NCBI GenBank assembly: GCA_946807835.1
Contig: OX327683.1
Coordinates: 2,795,001-2,859,000, forward strand
Source of the DNA: Ailanthus altissimus
Lineage: Eukaryota; Streptophyta; Magnoliopsida; Sapindales; Simaroubaceae
DNA: 64,000 nucleotides
Direction: 5' to 3'
In this document: positions 58,480-64,000 of the stretch, piece by piece
Numbering within the stretch: the stretch's first letter is position 1
Layout: every line of letters begins with the position of its first letter
Position numbers and translations under genes: made by a program
Notes under the pieces: model-generated
What the model was told of the DNA's origin: nothing
The model's input: only the letters and a program-made list of their open reading frames with translations
Databases searched by the model: none

Positions 58480-59520
58480 AATATTATTGAATAAATCATT
58501 AATATTATAATATAGGGCCCTTTATATAAAATCAGAAGATTACCAGAACGCTACACTGAATAAAATAAGTCTATAAAGACTCGCTCAAACCTACTACTCT
58601 CTTATAAAGAGAACAAACTAATCTTAAACTGAGGACTACCTAAAGGTTTGACTACTACCCCAAAAGAGGGAAGTCTACCATCTCGTAAGAGGGAATACAT
58701 ACCTTCAGGTAGGAGGAAACACTTACCCGCTCCCGTATGAGAGAAATACCTACTCTCATATTGGAGGGGCAAAATCCTTACAAAGAGGTACAAAATATCT
58801 ATCCTTACACCTGATGAACAGTATAACACAATGTCGCATATATACAACACCCCTACATCTACCAATTATAACAATACCCTTCTACATCACCCAAACCACA
58901 TATCAGGATACAAACAACTCCACAAGAATACAGCGCGAAGAGATAATGGAGTTTTTGTCCAAATAGTAGAATGGCAGACAAGAAGCCATTCGGGGTTGCT
59001 GAACACCAGGAGAGGGCCAGGTGACGACTACGATGAACAGAATACTAAAAAATAAGAGGAGCTTGACCCACGGAGTAACAAGAGGCGGAAGGCAGTTGGA
59101 ATTTCTCGAAGAAAAAGAGATCATGATGGTTAGCAGATGGGTCAACGGAGTTGGTGGTTAAAACGGTCAGAGAGTCAGCAAGTTTGACCGGTGTTGGTGA
59201 GGCTTGTTGTCAGTCGATCCATCTAGCAGAGAAGTGGTGCTGCAGCAAGAGTCATAGGCCGGCCATAAAATCTAGCAATGGATGCATGTGGATCTAGAAA
59301 AATAAACTGAGAAAATGAAGGAAAAAAAAAAGAGAAAAAGGGTAGAAGAGAAGAAAAGAGAAAGATAAAAGGGGGGAAATGGGAGTCATCGTTAGAGACG
59401 GGACATTTTTGCCCCCTTTCTGATGAATGAGGGGACTTGCACCGTTGTTGTGTTTTTTGTTGAGAGAAAAAGTTTCCTAGGGTCTTTTTTCTGTTGTGAA
59501 AAAGTGCATTACTTTTGTCC
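58480..59520 (-). repeat. Dispersed repeat with phased mini-hairpins, copy 2
   Basis: On the minus strand this has a pyrimidine-rich 5' section, then a run of short inverted repeats every 21-28 bp (58659, 58681, 58702, 58730, 58753 and 58776), then GTAGTAGGTTTGAG and a tail ending TTCAATAATATTACATT. Copy 1 has the same order, including GTAGTAGGTTCAGG. Open frames at 58865-58602, 59145-58903 and 59522-59223 cover it but lack recognisable domains. Confidence 0.45.
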
Positions 59521-59589
59521 ACATAAATGACTTAAAAGTAGATTGTATGTGGTTTTAATCTCACTAGGAGTTTCCCTTATTATAGTGGA

Positions 59590-59927
59590 GTTGATACCTA
59601 AACTAGACTATAAATGGTCTTAATTAAGGATAGATTCTTCCATTTGTAGACCTTTCTTTTATAGGAATTAATATCTAGATTGGACTATAAATGACCTTTA
59701 TTTAGGCCATCTCATCATGAGTTGATACTGTTTGTGAACCACTCTTTTTACAGGAGTTGATGAGTAGATATTTATACTTACTATAAATGATCTTAATTTA
59801 GGCGGGTCTCATTAGGAATAGATATCTAGATTGATATTTGTACTTATTATATATGATCTTAATTTGGGCGGGTCTCACTAGGAATAGATATCTAGATTGA
59901 ACTATAAGTGGCTAATCTAAATGGGTC
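59590..59927 (+). repeat. Degenerate tandem repeats, ~66-bp period
   Basis: GGCGGGTCTCA(T/C)TAGGAATAGATATCTAGATTG occurs at 59801 and 59867. Earlier, more diverged units contain ACTATAAATG.(T/C)CTTAATT. A similar stretch resumes at about 60370-60440, on the far side of the TRIM. Confidence 0.65.
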
Positions 59928-60340
59928 TTTTGGGAGGGCTTTGGTCTATAAGATGAAAGATTAGAATTTAAGTGTCCAACTCATACTTAAAAGATTAGTT
60001 TGGTAGGTGAAGGGACCATTCTACTTATAAACCTAAATATCAATCATTTTTTTTTCAATTGAGACAATCAACTCAATCAACAATTCCCTCATAAATGAAA
60101 ATTTTCCCGGTGGATGACCAACACCAGCCTTTTCATTTGACAATGAATCTATCTACATTCGGGCTACTAGAGTTTGACTCTAATACAACTTGTTAGAGGG
60201 GCTTAGACTTATAAAGTAAGAGTCTAGGATCTAGGTATCCAATCTAAAAGATTAACTTAGTAAGTAGAGAGACCATACTACTTATAAACCTAGATATCAA
60301 CTACTTTTTAATCAATGTGAGGCAATCAACTCACTCAATA
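59928..60340 (-). mobile_element. TRIM (miniature LTR retroelement), 413 bp
   Basis: Two short LTR-like repeats, 59928-60082 (155 bp) and 60191-60340 (150 bp), share GGGCTT, CTTATAAACCTA.ATATCAA and CAATCAACTCA. The 108-bp interior has ACTCTAATACAA (60177-60188, 9 of 12 match to a reverse-complement primer site) two bases from the TGTTAG start of the right LTR. A purine tract on the minus strand, GAGGGAAT, abuts the left LTR. There is no coding capacity. The left LTR has lost its TG and no target duplication remains, so it is old. Confidence 0.6.
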
Positions 60341-63300
60341 AAACTTCAATAGCCTAAATATTTAAGCCAAAATGTAATTTATAATCTAAACTATAAATGA
60401 TCTTAATTTAGAATATATATTTAGATTAAAGAGTAGATCTAAAAGTTTTACTATATAAAATCCAAGCTTTTGAATATTATATATAACAAATAAGATATAA
60501 CAGTTTCTAAGAATTTAGTCTATATGTCCACTTGATATCGAAGTCAATCTTTGTTTTATTTATAAATAATAACTAAGACGCATGTGTAAAAGTGAACCCT
60601 AGAGTCATGGCATGGCATGGCATGACAAATTATTTTGTTTTCACTCTAAATTTGGGGACAATTTTATTAGCCATGAGTTGTCTAAAAATGAAAAGCAGTC
60701 GGGCCCAGGCTCGAATGCGTGGAAACAAATACCAAAATCCAAAATTTGTGCCATAGATTGTATACCTTTTGTGCTCTTTGGTTCAATAATTGTTCTTACT
60801 TCTTAGGATTCTTGATTTGTTAACTTTAACATTTTGTACACATAATGAGATTCCCAATTTATTAGAAAACAAAAATCAATGACACATGATTGAAGACAAT
60901 GATTTGAAATTCACGATGTTATTGCTGCTGATTAATACGTGAATAAAGGGATTTGGAAATTGAAAAGTTAAGAAAAAAATATATTTTTTGAATCTTATTG
61001 TCATACTTTGTTGTTTTTAAGATTTTTTTTTAAAAAATGATTGTGATATGAATTACAGTAATGGGGCATGGAATTTCTGTCAATTTCAAGTCAATTAAAA
61101 TAAATTTGGACCGTAAGAAACTTGTCACGTGGCCAAGCAATAAATTGATTGAAATTTGACTGGGCAGTGCCATCAAAATATTCCTTATCCTTCTAACTAT
61201 ATTATGATGGCATTTTTTGTGAATTCATTTTCAATTGATATTCAAATGAAATATGATGCGACCAAGTTTTTGATGTGATATTGATTAAGCAATAGAGGGA
61301 GATTAAGCCAACGAGTCTTGTGACTTCTGCGTAGTACAAATATGGGGAGGATGATGATGCTTCGCTTTTTCAAATTTTGAAGTGAAAAAGAATTAGTGTT
61401 GAAAGAGTAGTCGAAGAGTTCAAAAATGGAAACTTTGTGTGTCTAACATTTGAGAGATAATAGTTGGTGTATTACTTTAATTATTGAGGTGTTAGATTTA
61501 ATTCAAGTTAATTTTTTTTTAATTATTTGGGAGGGTTGTTTATTTTCCTTTAGTTGTAGAAGTTTATTATTTTTCATCGGTTGTAAGAATTGATTATTTA
61601 TTTTATCTAATTGTAAAGGATTAATATTATATTAATTGATAATATTATAATATTAAAATTTGAGATATAATATTTGTATACTTTCAAAGAAAAATTATTA
61701 ATTTGAGAAGCCATTCAGGTTTTTATACAGGGTTCAAGTTGCAAAAGGCGAGAAATAAGGGGCCAAAGTCTCAAAATTACAATTACTAAGATAAAATAAA
61801 AAACATTATTTATAATTAAGCCTTAATGTACTTTCACCTTGATGATATCGGAGTTTATCTTTCATGATGTAATTCTATCATTTTTAGAACTATTAACCAA
61901 AATTATTTACTATTTTGCAAAAGAAAACAAATATTTTCATGGACGTTTTCAAAAGCATTATAATTTTTCACATTTTGGAAAAACATAATTAATGAATTAA
62001 ACAATAGACAAGACTTAAATAAAAGGATTATTATCATCTAAGTTAAATTAATCTTACTCTCTAGTTTTGATCTAAATCATTATTCATTCAAATAATGTGT
62101 ATTATGAAGCATTAGAAAGTTTTTTTTTTTAAGATTCTATATAAAATGAGCGAAAAGCCAATAATTCACTTTGGAATACATTTTCTTTTAATTGTGAAGG
62201 AAAAAGAACACGCATTCTTAAAAATAAAAGTTTAATCAAAATTATATCCAAAGAAAAGGGACTTAAATATAAAATTCCTAAAAAAATTAGGAAATAATTG
62301 ATTGACTAATTTATGACCGTGCATTTTGGAAACTTAAACTATAGAATTTGAGCTTGATTTAGAGAGATCATATTTTTGACATAAAATGTAGCATAGAGTT
62401 CATTGATAATTTCCAAACGATATATTATATTATATGTGCGATTCTAATATTGGTAACTCAAATTATTTTAGAATAAATTTCGAAACTTCAACCTTTCTAA
62501 TACAAGAGTACACACCCACACTTTGAGATTACCTAATCAGTGCATAATATTTAGGAATTTCAAATATGATACTCGAAGTTTCATAATGTAAATGTAAAAA
62601 TTATAGGTTAAAGTTTAGGGGTAAAAAAGATTGCTTTTTAAAAAGTTATACAATCAATTTTACATCCGTTAAATAATATTAAAATCTGTTTTAACATGTG
62701 TTGGCTTAATATTTGTTTTTTAAACTATTGATATTGCATTAATAATCTATTAAAATAAAGATTAAACAACAATTAAAATAAGATCTTACATTCACACTAA
62801 CACATTCAAATATAAACTTTTTTTAAATTACTGATATTACATTAAAAATCTACTAATACAAGAACTAAAAAATAATTAATATAAAATTTCACTTCCATAC
62901 TAATAATTTTCACTTCGACGCTAATGCGTACCCAAAAATAGACTCCATAAAATAACTATGAACCCCACAAAAAGAGTATAAACACCCACAAAGAGAAAAT
63001 AAAACCTATTACTACAAGAGCATACTCGAAACTTAAACCTCCAAATCAAAAAGTGAAATAATTACTGTTAGAGTAAGCAAGTGCGCTGGCCTGACTTTTT
63101 GAGAGTCATGATATATATATACAAGTGGTGCAAATTAAAGTAGTAAAAGAGAGAGAGAGAGAGAAAAAAAAAAAAGAAAATTAAATTTGGAATGATATGA
63201 TAGTCTTAGAAAAAGACAAACCTTATGTAATCTATGAGACTTTGCATGTGCACCATCATTGTCTCTTCACTTTAAAAGGTATAAGGAGAATTTGAACACA

Positions 63301-64000
63301 CAACTTGTTCAAATTGAAGCCGACATACCGTGCTTCTAATAGATTTACTCAAAAAGATTGAGATATATCCATGGCATATGCCAATTTTATATTCTTTTAA
63401 AAACAATTGTCTTTTTTGAAATGCTTACATTTTTCTACTCCCATATGCATATACGTATGTTAGAAATTTTTTTAGGATGTATCGAGATTAAGCTCACTTA
63501 TAATCTATTTAGGAATAGAATCAAAATTGAATTAGTAGAGAGTTAAAATATTAATATTAAATTTTTTTAAGGTAAAGTCTATATCATGAGGAAATTATAA
63601 TGTCAAAATTGAAATTTTAGTGGAGCTAAAACATAAAAATTAGAACTTGAAGGAATATATAAATAACCATCGATCATTGAAAAAAAACTTTTTGAGGCCA
63701 TATTTTGACTCTTTAACTCTCGAAATGAATAAAAATCTATTCAGACTCAAATCTCCACCATTTATGTAGAAATGAAGATGCATTTTATTGCAAGTTCTTT
63801 TGTCATTTGAAAATAGAATAAAAAATAAGTAAATGAAAGAATTAAAATATCTCGAAAACTTAAAATCAAAAAGGTGTCAAAATATGGATAAATTTATCAG
63901 AATGGCAAGATAAATTAAGGTGTCAAAATACACGTAAATAGACATCTATTGTTTCATTGGTAACAATATTTTTCTCACACAAAAGTAAACACCTTATACG
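60341..64000. other. AT-rich intergenic DNA
   Basis: No convincing gene. Small features: four CATGG repeats (60606-60625) and a (GA)n microsatellite followed by an A tract (63149-63175). ORFs at 60612-60806 and 63358-63546 have no recognisable family and no supporting gene structure. Confidence 0.55.

Noticed and set aside
58602..59522. Several minus-strand ORFs of 80-99 residues
   Set aside because: They fall in the dispersed hairpin repeat and its pyrimidine-rich 5' section. They are low-complexity and not conserved with copy 1.

Overview
This window is AT-rich plant nuclear DNA, almost certainly from a eudicot. It shows layers of nested LTR retrotransposons with tRNA-iMet primer sites, an interrupted DC1-type cysteine/histidine-rich gene, and a nuclear tRNA-Leu(AAG) gene. 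There is no bacterial or organellar gene organisation. All coordinates, target-site duplications (TSDs) and repeat units were read by hand from the sequence. Family names come from recognising protein motifs and were not checked by database search.

Layout. 1-20 kb: a decayed Ty3/Gypsy element (gag, protease, RT/RNase H and integrase pieces on +) is split by an old Ty1/Copia element on the minus strand (1137-13298, TSD CTATT) and by a 2.9-kb solo LTR (14636-17561, TSD ATTAT). The Copia element is itself split by a solo LTR of its own family (5176-7656). 20-28.8 kb: LTR wreckage, including a further LTR of the same Copia family (21440-27456) broken open by two Ty3-type LTRs, then short TRIM-like repeats. 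28.8-33.5 kb: the only convincing protein-coding gene, a two-exon gene for a protein of about 1,234 residues. It has some 16 DC1-like zinc modules followed by a PEARLI-4-like C-terminal region. 33.7-48 kb: a Ty3-type LTR hosts a structurally complete Copia element (35657-45095; two 2,171-bp LTRs, PBS, polypurine tract, TSD TATAT) and a solo LTR of the same family (45336-47944, TSD AAAAT). 48-64 kb: AT-rich intergenic DNA with a Copia gag fragment, the tRNA-Leu gene, a MITE-like element, two inverted copies of a hairpin-rich repeat, and a 413-bp TRIM.

The best candidate for something undescribed is in the leader RNA of the Copia family. Four copies of a 22-nt motif each sit between complementary arms, so each would be shown in the loop of a stem-loop. 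The old, diverged minus-strand copy keeps the same four motifs with nearly identical spacing (103/77/91 against 103/77/93 bp) and complementary arms. The palindromic core CAATATTG in the loop suggests RNA dimerisation or packaging, but that is inference.

All retrotransposon ORFs are broken by stops or frameshifts, so none is autonomous as written. The DC1 gene and the tRNA gene are the only features likely to be under ordinary host selection.
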